64,000 bases of DNA from NCBI GenBank assembly GCA_046582185.1, contig JAYGEX010000042.1, positions 1 to 64,000 of the forward strand, written 5' to 3'. The notes under the pieces were generated by a model. That model made no database searches and had not been told where the DNA came from. It worked only from the letters and a program-made list of their open reading frames with translations. Each line of letters begins with the position of its first letter. Positions within the stretch are counted from its first letter, which is position 1. The DNA is from GCA-002726655 sp046582185. GTDB lineage: Bacteria > Pseudomonadota > Gammaproteobacteria > Pseudomonadales > Azotimanducaceae. Made by a program: the position numbers and the translations under genes. This document shows, one piece after another, positions 8,603-18,258 of the stretch.

Positions 8603-10072
8603 TTAATCTTTCGCGAACAACGGCAATAAGCCAAGTCGATGATTTGGGTCAACCGAATTACCGTCGCTGTCTTTCAGTTCACGTGGCGGATCAAACTTTT
8701 GTGTTAGCGGTGTGACAACCAACATAACGACCAGACAGGCCGCCAATCCAATGAAATCAGCCGGTAACTGCGGCGCTGTGAACAAAGTCACCAGCCAGAC
8801 AACGATACCGGCAACCATGGCCGACAACGCGCCGGTCCGATTCGCCTTTGGCCACCAGACACCTAGAATAAAGGGCACAATGATTGCTGCCAGACCTAAA
8901 ATGTTTGCGTTCACCATGAGATCGAAGACAACCTGAATCTTCATCGCGATCACTATCGCGATGAGTCCGAAGCCAGGAATTGCCCATCGTGCAACAGACA
9001 ACCTCAACTTGTCGGATGGATCTTTAACAACTAAGGGAAGAACGTTCTTCGCGAGCACACTGGAATTTGCCAACAGTGCGCTATCCGCCGAGCTCATAAT
9101 GGCGGCAAGCATAGCGCCAACAAAGATCGCAATCGCGACCGGGTGCAAATGCGCCAGAGCCAGTGCAGGTATTACTTGCTCTGAATGGGCAAGCTCAGGC
9201 ATCGTAATACTGCCGATAATACCCAGTAGAACAGGGATCATGCCGAAGAAGAGGTAACCTAAACCCCCAATGTAGAAGGCGTTCTGAGCAACACTTTCGT
9301 TTTCGGCGGCAGAGACACGTTGGAACAGTGTTTGTGCAGATATATCAACAACGCCAATAATCGTCCACGCGCGCAAGTAGTTAAGCCATTGCTCTCCTGT
9401 GTTCTCCAGTGGTAGCAAACGAAATGTATCAGCGGGTAACTGTTGTGAAATAGTTTGCCAACCACCGACATCGATCAATACCACAACCATTAAGACCACC
9501 AGTCCGATCATAATTATCAACATTTGGATGAAATCAGTTATCGCAACTGCCCACATGCCACCTATCGCTGTGTAGATGAAAATCACAATGGCGCCGCCAA
9601 TGATGCCTGCCTCCAGGGGAATGGAAGTGAGTGATTCGAAGACCACTCCAAATGCTACCAGCATGGCGCCGACCCAGACAGTATTCGAGAATAGCGTTGT
9701 TACAATAATTGCGTAAGAGGCAACCTTGCCGAAGCGCTGCTCCATGAAGTCGGCCACAGTGGTCATGCGCAGGCGGCGAAACATTCTTGCGAAGAAAAAA
9801 CCAATTAGCAGCAAGGCAAGTGCACCCCCAAGCGGGTCTTCGATAACCCCCAACATGCCATCGTCGAAAGCAGCACCCGCGCCACCCAACATCATTGCTC
9901 CGCCGAACCACGTCGCGATAACCGTCATTGAACATAACCAGAGAGGCATATGACGACCTGCAACTGCAAAGTCATCGAAGGAGCTAGACCTTCTGGATGC
10001 ATAGAACCCAACACCTAAAAGAATGAACATGTAGACGCCGACACCGACAAAAATGGTGATTTCGTTCGTCAT
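8603..10072 (-). CDS. Sodium:solute symporter family (SSS) transporter
   Basis: A protein of about 489 residues with roughly 13 hydrophobic segments, matching the SSS/SLC5 family in length and topology. The family start (YMFILLGVGFYASRRSSSFDDFAVAGR) is followed by WLCSMTVIATWFGGAMMLGG, and the ILGVWWPKANRTGA segment near the end is also typical. It would import an organic anion, sugar or amino acid with Na+ across the inner membrane. The ATG at 10072 is preferred over the upstream ATG at 10093 because GGAGAA lies about 5 bases before it. It leads a likely operon with the sulfatase, so its substrate may be the desulfated product. Confidence 0.88.
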   Translation of the reverse strand: MTNEITIFVGVGVYMFILLGVGFYASRRSSSFDDFAVAGRHMPLWLCSMTVIATWFGGAMMLGGAGAAFDDGMLGVIEDPLGGALALLLIGFFFARMFRRLRMTTVADFMEQRFGKVASYAIIVTTLFSNTVWVGAMLVAFGVVFESLTSIPLEAGIIGGAIVIFIYTAIGGMWAVAITDFIQMLIIMIGLVVLMVVVLIDVGGWQTISQQLPADTFRLLPLENTGEQWLNYLRAWTIIGVVDISAQTLFQRVSAAENESVAQNAFYIGGLGYLFFGMIPVLLGIIGSITMPELAHSEQVIPALALAHLHPVAIAIFVGAMLAAIMSSADSALLANSSVLAKNVLPLVVKDPSDKLRLSVARWAIPGFGLIAIVIAMKIQVVFDLMVNANILGLAAIIVPFILGVWWPKANRTGALSAMVAGIVVWLVTLFTAPQLPADFIGLAACLVVMLVVTPLTQKFDPPRELKDSDGNSVDPNHRLGLLPLFAKD

Positions 10073-10334
10073 GCATTCTTCTCCGTGAGGCAATTTTTGT
10101 CGTTATTTTTCCTGTAAAGTCACAGGCGCAGAGTTACTATCGTCGCAAGAGTAGGCCGCTGAGAAACCCGCGAGAAATTTCCAGGTTCGTTAATGCAGGA
10201 GATTAAAAACTGTTGTCCGACTTCTCGCTTCACAGCCTACCCGCGCAACAGAAACCAATTTTCTCATGAGCTGCTCGCCGGGTATTACAGATACTGCATC
10301 GACCGGACAGGAACCAACTCGAGTCCCGCATGCT

Positions 10335-10568
10335 TTAACTTGTGGTAGTTTTCCGCTTGCGCTTGATGAAATTTGACTGAATGAGGAACGACAAGGCCAT
10401 GCCAGCCATTAAGATTGCAACTGCCATCTTTCCACGATGTGCAGTTAAGCTGGTCCAGGTTTCGCTATAGTCGAGCCAGTAGAGCAGATACATGGAAAGT
10501 AGCCAGGGTAGGAAGGCAATGATAAGTTCGAGTGCCGAACGCATATATATTTTTACAATATTTGGCAT
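10335..10568 (-). CDS. Small two-helix membrane protein
   Basis: A 77-residue frame with two hydrophobic segments (LELIIAFLPWLLSMYLLYWL and KMAVAILMAGMALSFLI) and a strongly basic tail (KRKRKTTTS), as expected for a small inner-membrane protein with a cytosolic end. I do not recognise the family. No strong ribosome-binding site is visible before the ATG at 10568. The flanking 10073-10334 shows nothing I can support. Confidence 0.45.
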   Translation of the reverse strand: MPNIVKIYMRSALELIIAFLPWLLSMYLLYWLDYSETWTSLTAHRGKMAVAILMAGMALSFLIQSNFIKRKRKTTTS

Positions 10569-10795
10569 CGGTAAATATTATCATTTGAAGTGGATCAGCG
10601 TATATCAGGCGTAAAAGGGTCGAGTTCCTATCCAATATAAATGACAATACCTCAGGCATATATAAGAAGGTGAGGTACGCAGTCACACCGGCCTACTTTA
10701 GATGACCTGTTCTCTTGCCTATCGGGGAAGTCGTCTGCATGTATCGGCATAGTGAATATTTACTGGAGTCCAAGTTTTTACCCATCGTTTCATAT

Positions 10796-11740
10796 ATGAC
10801 TAATGATCTGAAAACAATCCTGAAAAATAAGTCCATTAATGGGTGGAGATTATTTCTGCTCGTCTCTATACCCATGTCTGCCGTTATGGCGATGGCGATG
10901 ATAGAGGCGGATCTGACCACCGGAGCGGGTGCATCAGCTATGATTAGTTTTTCGGTGCGCTGGGCCGTACCATTTATATACCTCGTCGTGGCTGCATCAT
11001 CGGTTCGAATACTATTCCCCGGGCCCTTCACTGCCTGGTGGTCACGCAACCGCAAATATTTTGGAATGTGTTTCGCTGTTGCGATGGCATGGCAGGCCAT
11101 GTTCATATTCATCTTGTCGACATCTTTGCGTGACTACTATTTTGAAGATGTTTATCTGTTCCGCGATGAGCTCGAAGGGTCAATCGGTTACATCTTTCTT
11201 CCAGCCATGGTAATTACGTCTTTTAGCTTCGGGCGCAAACACTTAACGCCAGGACAGTGGAAGCTGTTGCACACGAGCGGTATCTGTTTCCTGTGGGCCT
11301 ACCCGTTTAGCGTCTATTGGTGGAATCTCTTCTATTATGAAGATCCCGAACTAATTGACTACCTGTTCTACGGGGCGGGTTTTCTCGCATTTGCCTCTAG
11401 AATTGCTGCCTGGGGGAAAAAGCGTCAGCAAGCGGCGAAAAAGAACGGCAGGCAGAACGATATCTCGCCCGGCCTGATGCTACTGGGTAGCATCGTTGTC
11501 GCTTCAGGTCTTGTTGTAGCCGCGTCCGGTCTCTACTGGCAGAAAACTATCACGGCATTGCTGACTGCGCCGGCCTGGTCTGCAGATCTTGTTCTGTGGT
11601 TTCCATTCTGGCCGTTCGAACCTTTTTTGTCTCTCATCATCATTGGGATTGGTACCATGTTGCTGACGCCTGGTCCTCAGATCGAATCAGACCCCGAGCC
11701 TGTTCGTGAGACTATTCGCAGTACCATTCGCGATATATAG
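10796..11740 (+). CDS. Multi-pass membrane protein, unknown function
   Basis: A protein of about 314 residues with seven to eight hydrophobic segments. The first begins at WRLFLLVSIPMSAVMAMAMI, and later ones include WAVPFIYLVVAASSVRILFP and LSLIIIGIGTMLLTP. WWSRNRKYFGMCFAVAMAWQ resembles the start of a ferric-reductase-like transmembrane domain, but the haem-ligand His pattern is not obvious, so I do not assign it. The start is uncertain: ATG 10796 begins close to the first helix, while ATG 10739 is also open and neither has a clear ribosome-binding site. It precedes the PYROXD2-like gene by about 90 bases on the same strand. Confidence 0.6.
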   Translation: MTNDLKTILKNKSINGWRLFLLVSIPMSAVMAMAMIEADLTTGAGASAMISFSVRWAVPFIYLVVAASSVRILFPGPFTAWWSRNRKYFGMCFAVAMAWQAMFIFILSTSLRDYYFEDVYLFRDELEGSIGYIFLPAMVITSFSFGRKHLTPGQWKLLHTSGICFLWAYPFSVYWWNLFYYEDPELIDYLFYGAGFLAFASRIAAWGKKRQQAAKKNGRQNDISPGLMLLGSIVVASGLVVAASGLYWQKTITALLTAPAWSADLVLWFPFWPFEPFLSLIIIGIGTMLLTPGPQIESDPEPVRETIRSTIRDI

Positions 11741-11827
11741 TATTCAGTCTGAACTAAATCGAGAGGGTGGGTCATCCAGTGTTAGAGCCAAAATATTTTG
11801 CTAATAAAATGGATGAAAGTTCGTGAT

Positions 11828-13423
11828 ATGAAGAGTCAACAGTTTGATGCCATTGTCATCGGTGCCGGTCACAATGGACTAACAACAGCCAATTATCTGG
11901 CAATGGCGGGCCTTAAAGTATGCGTGCTAGAGCAACGCCATATCGTTGGCGGAGCAGCCGTCAGTGAGGAATTTCATCCGGGATTTCGAAACTCCGTCGC
12001 TTCTTACGTGGTCAGTTTGCTGCGCAAAGAAGTCATCGACGAGCTACAGCTTGAAAAACATGGCTATGAACCTCTGATAATGGATAACGGATTCTATCCG
12101 GGTTTGAATGGTGAGTATCTGCTACTAACCGGTGACAAAGATCACAACAGGCGTGAATACAGCAAATTCTCGGAATCCGACTATGATTCATCGCAGAAGT
12201 TTGAGGAAATCATCGAGAAGGTGGGGGGCATCCTTTCAAAGCAATGGCTTAGGGAACCTCCAAAATTAGCACAAGGTGGTCTGGCCGATCTCATTAGTAG
12301 CGTGAAGCTCGGATTGGACATCCGTAATCTGGATGGTGATAGTCGGTGGCGGATGCTGCAATTTTTTATCGGACCGCCTGACACAATAATTGAACGGTGG
12401 TTTGAGAGCGACAAGATAAAAGCGGTGATTGCCGCTCGCATGATGCCAGCCAATTATGCATCTCTCTATCAACCGGGAGCAGGTCTCGCAATGTTGCATC
12501 ACGCAGTGGGGGAGATCAGGGGTGAAAAAGGAGCATGGGGATTAGTTAAAGGAGGGATGGGTGCAATTACGCAGGCCATGGCAGCTGCCGCTCGGGAAAA
12601 AGGGGTTGTGATTCGCACGAATTCGCCAGTGGAAAAGATCATTGTTGTTGGCAAAAAAGCTGTGGGTGTCAGACTGCAGTCTGGCGAGGAAATATACTCT
12701 GCCGTGGTCGCCGCAAATACCGATCCGAACAGGACATTTCTGAAGCTTGTGGGCGAAGAGCATTTGCCCGAATCATTTGTCAGTGACATAAAAGTTTTTC
12801 GCCAGGAATCTGCATCGTTACGTATGAACCTGGCTTTGAGTGCCTTGCCAGACTTCTCCTGCATCCCAGGCGACGGTATAGGCGATCACCACCGTAGCAC
12901 GATCGTTTTTATTGAGAGCAAGGATCACGTAGAACAAGCCTATCGGTCATCACGAGCAGGCATTCCTGCCAACCCGCCCATCATTGAGGCACTCATTCCC
13001 AGTACAATTGATGAAACACTAACAGACATTCCCGGGACCCATGTCATGAGTCTTCTTTGTAAGTATATGCCGTATGATCTCGCGGATGGAAAACACTGGG
13101 ACGACGAAAAGGAAGTTGTTATTCAGAATATTCTTGATTATTTATCCCGGTACATACCAAACCTGAGAGACATACTTGTAAGCTACCAATGCCTTACTCC
13201 CCTCGATATTGAACGGATGTTTGGCATGACCAGAGGCGACATCTGCCATGGAAGACTGGAACCGGATCAGTTGTTTAGCGCAAGACCGCATCCTGATGCA
13301 GCGCAGTATGCAACGCCCCTCAGCGGTCTTTATTTGTGTGGATCCGGCGCACACCCAGGCGGCGGCGTAACAGGCGCACCAGGGCGTAACGCTGCCAAGA
13401 GAATTTTGAAGGACTTGAGTTAA
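11828..13423 (+). CDS. PYROXD2/phytoene-desaturase-like FAD oxidoreductase 1
   Basis: A protein of about 531 residues of the carotenoid-desaturase-like flavoprotein superfamily, closest to the PYROXD2 group. The N-terminal Rossmann motif is AIVIGAGHNGLTTANYLAMA, followed by the ADP-ribose Glu (VLEQRHIVGGAA). The C-terminal FAD-contact segment is YLCGSGAHPGGGVTGAPGRN. It has no signal peptide. This is the first of three paralogues in the window (others 30808-32391 and 32388-34007). The family oxidises C-C or C-N bonds in poorly known substrates. Several in-frame starts exist (TTG 11798, ATG 11813, ATG 11828); I chose the last because the Rossmann fold begins just after it. Confidence 0.82.
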   Translation: MKSQQFDAIVIGAGHNGLTTANYLAMAGLKVCVLEQRHIVGGAAVSEEFHPGFRNSVASYVVSLLRKEVIDELQLEKHGYEPLIMDNGFYPGLNGEYLLLTGDKDHNRREYSKFSESDYDSSQKFEEIIEKVGGILSKQWLREPPKLAQGGLADLISSVKLGLDIRNLDGDSRWRMLQFFIGPPDTIIERWFESDKIKAVIAARMMPANYASLYQPGAGLAMLHHAVGEIRGEKGAWGLVKGGMGAITQAMAAAAREKGVVIRTNSPVEKIIVVGKKAVGVRLQSGEEIYSAVVAANTDPNRTFLKLVGEEHLPESFVSDIKVFRQESASLRMNLALSALPDFSCIPGDGIGDHHRSTIVFIESKDHVEQAYRSSRAGIPANPPIIEALIPSTIDETLTDIPGTHVMSLLCKYMPYDLADGKHWDDEKEVVIQNILDYLSRYIPNLRDILVSYQCLTPLDIERMFGMTRGDICHGRLEPDQLFSARPHPDAAQYATPLSGLYLCGSGAHPGGGVTGAPGRNAAKRILKDLS

Positions 13424-13464
13424 AGGGCTTAGGTTAAAGCAACCTTTGTCACTGGAAGACTCGT

Positions 13465-14328
13465 TTACTGAAATACAATGGTCTTATTGTTTCTGATAAT
13501 GACCCTGTCTTCCAGATGGAATCGAACGCCTCTTGCCAGCACATCTTTCTCGACATCCCTACCAAGTCGGACGATCTCCTCTCGATCGTGGCCGTGATTC
13601 ACGCGAATCACATCCTGCTCAATGATAGGGCCATCATCCAGATCCTCTGTTACATAGTGACAAGTTGCGCCGACCAGTTTGACTCCTCGTTCGTAAGCCT
13701 TCTTATAAGGGTTGGCACCTATAAACGATGGCAGAAAGCTGTGATGAATATTGATTAGGCGTCCCTTGTAGAATTTGCACAAGTCAGGGGGGAATATCTG
13801 CATATACCTCGCTAGAACAATGCAATCTGCATCATGTCGTTCTATCGTTTCATGGATTAGCTTGAATGCTGCGGGTTTATTTTCCTTCTGCACGGGAATA
13901 TGGTGGAACGGAATTCCGTGCCACTCGACCATGGAACGAAGGTCCTCATGATTTGAAATCACACATGGAATTTCACAGGCGAGCTCTCCGGCTTTCCATC
14001 GATAGAGCAGGTCAGCGATACAGTGAGAAGCTTTGCTTACCAGGAGCACTACGTTCTGCCTGGTGCGGTTGTCTCTGACAAACCACTGCATTGAAAATTT
14101 TTCAGCCAGCGGTTTGAACTCCTCTGTGAAGTTTCCAATGTCGATTGACATATCCTGAATGTCGATCACGTTTCGCATGAAAAACCATGCTTCCGCACGA
14201 TAAGTGTGGTGGTTAGATTCAACGAGCGAACCGCCACGATCGGCAACGAATGTTGCTACAGCAGCCACAATACCCTTTGTGTCGGGGCAGGCTATCACCA
14301 GGGTCCAGCTATTATCAGATTGCGCCAT
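13465..14328 (-). CDS. purU: Formyltetrahydrofolate deformylase
   Basis: A 287-residue PurU, hydrolysing 10-formyl-THF to formate and THF. An N-terminal ACT domain (TLVIACPDTKGIVAAVATFV, with DRGGSLVESNHH) is followed by a formyltransferase-like domain. Catalytic features visible are LINIHHSFLPSFIGANPY, with the Asn/His pair, and GATCHYVTEDLDDGPIIEQD, with the catalytic Asp. Length is normal. The ATG at 14328 is preferred over a GTG at 14340. The dimethylglycine-dehydrogenase-like gene starts divergently across a 490-base gap; PurU is known to recycle THF in bacteria that demethylate betaine, sarcosine or DMSP, which fits this context. Confidence 0.93.
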   Translation of the reverse strand: MAQSDNSWTLVIACPDTKGIVAAVATFVADRGGSLVESNHHTYRAEAWFFMRNVIDIQDMSIDIGNFTEEFKPLAEKFSMQWFVRDNRTRQNVVLLVSKASHCIADLLYRWKAGELACEIPCVISNHEDLRSMVEWHGIPFHHIPVQKENKPAAFKLIHETIERHDADCIVLARYMQIFPPDLCKFYKGRLINIHHSFLPSFIGANPYKKAYERGVKLVGATCHYVTEDLDDGPIIEQDVIRVNHGHDREEIVRLGRDVEKDVLARGVRFHLEDRVIIRNNKTIVFQ

Positions 14329-14340
14329 AGCAAGATTCAC

Positions 14341-14821
14341 TCACAAAAAAAAGAACGAGATATTAACGTCGCCGTGCTCCGTAAACGCGTCGACGTGTAG
14401 GTTGCAATAGTTTTGATCGACTAATTGGTGTTCGTCCAGAAATGGAAGCCACCGGTATTACTTCCCTGGTAGGCGATTGTTCTAAATAGCTAACGTAATT
14501 ATAGTTTTGTAAATATATTCAAATTCTACTAATTATGGACGGGAACTAATTAGTTCTTATTCAGATTCCAAGACCTTTGAGATTCGTGGGCTCCTTCAAA
14601 AATGGGTGTTTTGTCTGCAAAATAAATATTTGGTAGGTCGCATTCTGATCAAATCAGGAACGAGTTACAAGCCGGTTTATTGCTTGCGTTCAGGCACGGA
14701 GGAGGGCCGTTCCGGTTCTGCGTATTTTGTTTAAATCATGTACTTTCCGGACAGGCGCCAAGTATTACTCTGAATTGAATAGCGCCTGTTTCACCTTTGA
14801 TTTCGATCCCTAGTAAGATGA
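14341..14821. other. Divergent intergenic region, purU / DMGDH
   Basis: This AT-rich 480-base gap should hold promoters for both divergent genes. I see no gene in it. An imperfect palindrome, ACTAATTATGGACGGGAACTAATTAGTTC (about 14526-14554), could be an operator. No glycine- or THF-riboswitch core was recognised by eye. Confidence 0.4.
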
Positions 14822-17317
14822 ATGGCTGAAGGAATTTGCCTTGATGAATTTGAGAATAGAATTATGAATGAACAGGTTCACCCAGACTCTGCACGTGTTG
14901 TTGTCATTGGCGGCGGCATCATCGGCTGCTCGGTAGCCTACCACCTGGCGGAGGAAGGCTGCGACGTCGTGCTCCTTGAGCGTGACCAACTCACCTCAGG
15001 TACCACCTGGCATGCAGCCGGATTAATGACTACATTTGGATCGGGTTCTGAAACTATTCACGGTATCCGCAAACATGCAATGGAACTTTACAAGCGTCTT
15101 GAAGAGGAGACGGGGCAACACACTGGCTTTCTACCCTGTGGATTTATCGAGCTAGCCGCTGGTAAAGATCGCCTGGAGGAGTATCGCCGCATTGCCGCAT
15201 TCAATCGTTTTCAGGGCAATGACATACAGGAGATCTCCCCTCAGGAGGTAAAGAATCTCTTTCCGTTCGCAGAATTGGATCATATCGAAGCGGGGTTTTA
15301 TGCAGAGAATGATGGCCGCATTAATCCGGTGGATGTGACCATGGCGATGGCCAAGGGTGCCCGGATGAAAGGGGCAAAGCTGATCGAGAGAACATCCGTG
15401 CGAAAGATCTTGACGGACAAAGGTGCAGTCTCGGGGGTACGGACCGACCAGGGGGATATCGGCTGCGAATTTGTAGTGAATTGTGCTGGTATGTGGGCAC
15501 GGCAACTCGGTGAGCAAAACGGCGTGATAATCCCCAACCAGGCGGCTGAACATTATTACCTGATAACGGAAGCCATCGACGGGATTACCGCCGATCTTCC
15601 GGTGCTGGAAGATCCATCCGTGCACGCCTACTTCCGTGAGGAGACGGGTGGCCTGATGATCGGCCTGTTCGAGCCGGATTGCGCTCCCTGGAAGATAGAA
15701 GGGATACCCGAAGATTTTTCTTTCGGTGAGCTGCCACCTGACTGGGACCGTCTCACGCCGTTCCTGGAAAAAGCCATGGAACGTGTGCCCATCACGAAAG
15801 AGGCGGGTATTCGAAAATTCTTCTGCGGTCCTGAGAGCTTTACACCCGATCTTGCCCCGGTGATGGGTGAAGCGCCGGAGTTACGCAATTATTTCGTTGC
15901 CGCAGGACTCAATTCCGTAGGCATCATCACCGGCGGGGGATACGGTCGGGTCATTGCTCACTGGTTGCTAAATGGAAAGCCGGATGTAGACGTCACAGGA
16001 TTCAATATCGATCGTTTTCATGCCTATCAGTGTAATCCTGAGTACCGCCGACAGCGTGCCCTGGAATCACTGGGACTGGTTTACGCGTGCCACTATCCCG
16101 ATCGACAGCCGCAATCCGCCCGAGGGGCTAGACGCTCACCTTTTCACGAACGGCTCGTTGCCCAACGCGCTCACTTCCGGGATGTCAGTGGTTGGGAATG
16201 CCCGGGCTGGTATGCTCCTGAAGGCCAGCAGCCGGATCAAGGAACCCTTACATTCGGACGTCCGGACTGGTTCGAGCATTGGGAAGCTGAACATCGGGCC
16301 TGTCGTGAGCGTGTTATTGCCATGGACATGTCCTTCATGGGCAAATTTCTTGTGCAGGGCCGCGACGCAGGTAGTTTTCTTAATTATATTTCTGCTAACG
16401 AGGTAGACGGCAGTAGTGGGAAAATCACCTACACGCAGTGGCTCAATGATGACGGCCGGATTGAGGCTGATCTAACTGTAATCAAGATGGACAGTGACAA
16501 GTTCATGGTGGTGACCTCTGATGTGGCCCATCGCCATACTGAAACCTGGATGAAGCGTCATATTGGTGATGACCAGAATGTAATCGTTACCGACGTGACC
16601 TCTTCCTATGGACAATTGAATATTCAGGGGCCGCGATCGCGAGATTTGCTGCAGTCTATCTGTAGCGTGGATTTGTCAAACGAGTCCTTCCCGTTTCGTG
16701 CTATGCGCGAGATTGATATTGGGCTCGGGCGCGTGCTCTGTGTGCGAATTACATATGCCGGTGAGCTTGGTTACGAATTGTACATACCCAGTGAACAGGC
16801 TCTACATGTGTATGATCGTATTGTCGACGCTGGCAAAAATTTTGGCTTGCGCCATGCTGGCCTTAAAGCACTGGCCAGTCTGCGGCTGGAAAAGGGTTAC
16901 CGCGACTATGGCCATGATATTGACAACATGGACGACCCTTATTCCACTGGATTAGGTTTTGCAGTGAGAACCAACAAACCGGGCGACTTTATTGGCAAGC
17001 AAGCTTGCCTTGTGCGCAAGGCCAACCGCAACTACGAACAGCGCCTGGTGAATATTTTTCTGCGTGACCCTGAGCCGATCCTGCAGCATCAGGAAATTGT
17101 GTTGCGAGATGGCAAGCCAGTCGGCTACGTGCGTGCCGGTTCGTATGGACACACACTGGGTGGAAGTGTGGGTCTGGCAATGGTTGACGGCGATCCGGTG
17201 AATGCTGCCTATCTATCAAATGGCCAATGGACCGTTAAGATTGCTGAACGAATCTACCCAGCGGAGGTGTCTCTTAAACCTTTTTACGATCCGGATATGG
17301 TTCGTATCCGCGCCTGA
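14822..17317 (+). CDS. Dimethylglycine/sarcosine dehydrogenase-like flavoprotein with GcvT domain
   Basis: An 831-residue two-module enzyme. The N-terminal DAO-type FAD domain has RVVVIGGGIIGCSVAYHLAE and the SGTTWHAAGLM segment, whose His is the covalent-flavin site in dimethylglycine dehydrogenase. The central FAO region is followed by a C-terminal aminomethyltransferase (GCV_T) domain (about 480-830) with DDGRIEADLTV, QGPRSRDLL and YAGELGYELYIP. The family oxidatively demethylates an N-methylated amino acid and hands the carbon to THF as 5,10-methylene-THF. The length is typical. The alternative ATG at 14864 lies just before the Rossmann strand and may be the true start. Divergent purU and a nearby GcvR-like gene support a one-carbon role. 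Confidence 0.9.
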   Translation: MAEGICLDEFENRIMNEQVHPDSARVVVIGGGIIGCSVAYHLAEEGCDVVLLERDQLTSGTTWHAAGLMTTFGSGSETIHGIRKHAMELYKRLEEETGQHTGFLPCGFIELAAGKDRLEEYRRIAAFNRFQGNDIQEISPQEVKNLFPFAELDHIEAGFYAENDGRINPVDVTMAMAKGARMKGAKLIERTSVRKILTDKGAVSGVRTDQGDIGCEFVVNCAGMWARQLGEQNGVIIPNQAAEHYYLITEAIDGITADLPVLEDPSVHAYFREETGGLMIGLFEPDCAPWKIEGIPEDFSFGELPPDWDRLTPFLEKAMERVPITKEAGIRKFFCGPESFTPDLAPVMGEAPELRNYFVAAGLNSVGIITGGGYGRVIAHWLLNGKPDVDVTGFNIDRFHAYQCNPEYRRQRALESLGLVYACHYPDRQPQSARGARRSPFHERLVAQRAHFRDVSGWECPGWYAPEGQQPDQGTLTFGRPDWFEHWEAEHRACRERVIAMDMSFMGKFLVQGRDAGSFLNYISANEVDGSSGKITYTQWLNDDGRIEADLTVIKMDSDKFMVVTSDVAHRHTETWMKRHIGDDQNVIVTDVTSSYGQLNIQGPRSRDLLQSICSVDLSNESFPFRAMREIDIGLGRVLCVRITYAGELGYELYIPSEQALHVYDRIVDAGKNFGLRHAGLKALASLRLEKGYRDYGHDIDNMDDPYSTGLGFAVRTNKPGDFIGKQACLVRKANRNYEQRLVNIFLRDPEPILQHQEIVLRDGKPVGYVRAGSYGHTLGGSVGLAMVDGDPVNAAYLSNGQWTVKIAERIYPAEVSLKPFYDPDMVRIRA

Positions 17318-17343
17318 AACCCTAAAATTGTGTGGACGAAACA

Positions 17344-17790
17344 ATGAACATAATTCGAGCAGACATTGATCACGTTGACCAGGTAAGCCCTCTTTTTGAT
17401 CTATATCGTCAGTTTTACAAGCAGGCGCCGAACCCCGCTGACTGCCGTCGCTATCTCATGAACAGATTGGAAAGACAGGAATCAATCATATTTCTGGCAA
17501 TTTCTGGAGAAGGTCGTGCACTTGGCTTCACCCAGCTCTACGCTACTTTTTGTTCAGTTGAGTTGATTCCCCGATTGGTTCTCTATGACCTCTTTGTTGA
17601 AAGTGACGCGAGGCGACGTGGAATTGCCAAGCGGCTAATGGATAAAGCGACTGAGTATGCCAAAGACAACGGTTATAGAAGGTTGACGCTCGAAACGGCA
17701 ATAGACAATATCCCTGGGCAAACCCTGTACGAAAGAGAAGGTTGGACAAGAGATAACAACTTCTACACTTACCATCTCCCCATCAACTGA
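17344..17790 (+). CDS. GNAT-family N-acetyltransferase
   Basis: A 148-residue GNAT acetyltransferase. The core strand LVLYDLFVESDARRRGIAKR contains the acetyl-CoA pyrophosphate-binding R/Q-x-x-G-x-G/A pattern (RRRGIA). A later LTLETAIDNIPGQTLYEREGW matches motif B with the conserved Tyr in LYEREGW. The ATG at 17344 is chosen over a GTG at 17332. It starts 26 bases after the DMGDH-like gene on the same strand and is probably cotranscribed; the substrate may be an amine intermediate, but this is inference. Confidence 0.85.
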   Translation: MNIIRADIDHVDQVSPLFDLYRQFYKQAPNPADCRRYLMNRLERQESIIFLAISGEGRALGFTQLYATFCSVELIPRLVLYDLFVESDARRRGIAKRLMDKATEYAKDNGYRRLTLETAIDNIPGQTLYEREGWTRDNNFYTYHLPIN

Positions 17791-17913
17791 GAAGCCACCT
17801 GAGAAGCCCTCGGGTGAATGATTGAATCCTTCAATGACCGCCTACCCGCAAGAAAGACCAGCGTCAGCTCGGATTGCAATAATTACGATGCTTATCATTA
17901 CAAGGGGCTAGCA

Positions 17914-18258
17914 ATGCCAGAAATCAGTGTTCAAAAACAATGCATCGAATTAAAGAATCTGGTTCATGTAGAGTCCTTCGGTGAGCCAGTGGGTCCATTG
18001 CCCAAGCAGACAGATAGCGGCTTCTTCGAACAAGAAAACCTTGTCGCCGGTACCTGGGAGTGTGAGCCGGGCACCTTGCAAATTGACCTGGATATCACGG
18101 AGTTTTGCCACTTGTTAACAGGCCATTGGATTCTGACTTCTGAGTCTGGGGTGGTCACGGAAGTAAAGGCAGGAGACAGCTGGGTATTCCCCAAAGGATG
18201 GAAGGGTACAGGAGAGGTTGTCGAGACCGTGCGCAAGGTTTACATCGTTATTGCTTAG
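17914..18258 (+). CDS. Cupin domain protein (DUF861 type)
   Basis: A 114-residue single cupin domain of the cupin_3/DUF861 group. Characteristic stretches are AGTWECEPGT, ITEFCHLLTGHWILTSESG, and the second half VKAGDSWVFPKGWKGTGEVVE ending RKVYIVIA. These small cupins are often beside amine or ureide catabolic genes and may bind a small amine or amino acid. The start is set by AAGGGG (17902-17907) 6 bases before the ATG at 17914; the frame is open further upstream without a good site. It belongs to the same-strand run DMGDH-GNAT-cupin. Confidence 0.85.
   Translation: MPEISVQKQCIELKNLVHVESFGEPVGPLPKQTDSGFFEQENLVAGTWECEPGTLQIDLDITEFCHLLTGHWILTSESGVVTEVKAGDSWVFPKGWKGTGEVVETVRKVYIVIA

Noticed and set aside
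14341..14821. A glycine riboswitch before the DMGDH-like gene
   Set aside because: No riboswitch core sequence was recognised by eye; a covariance search would be decisive.
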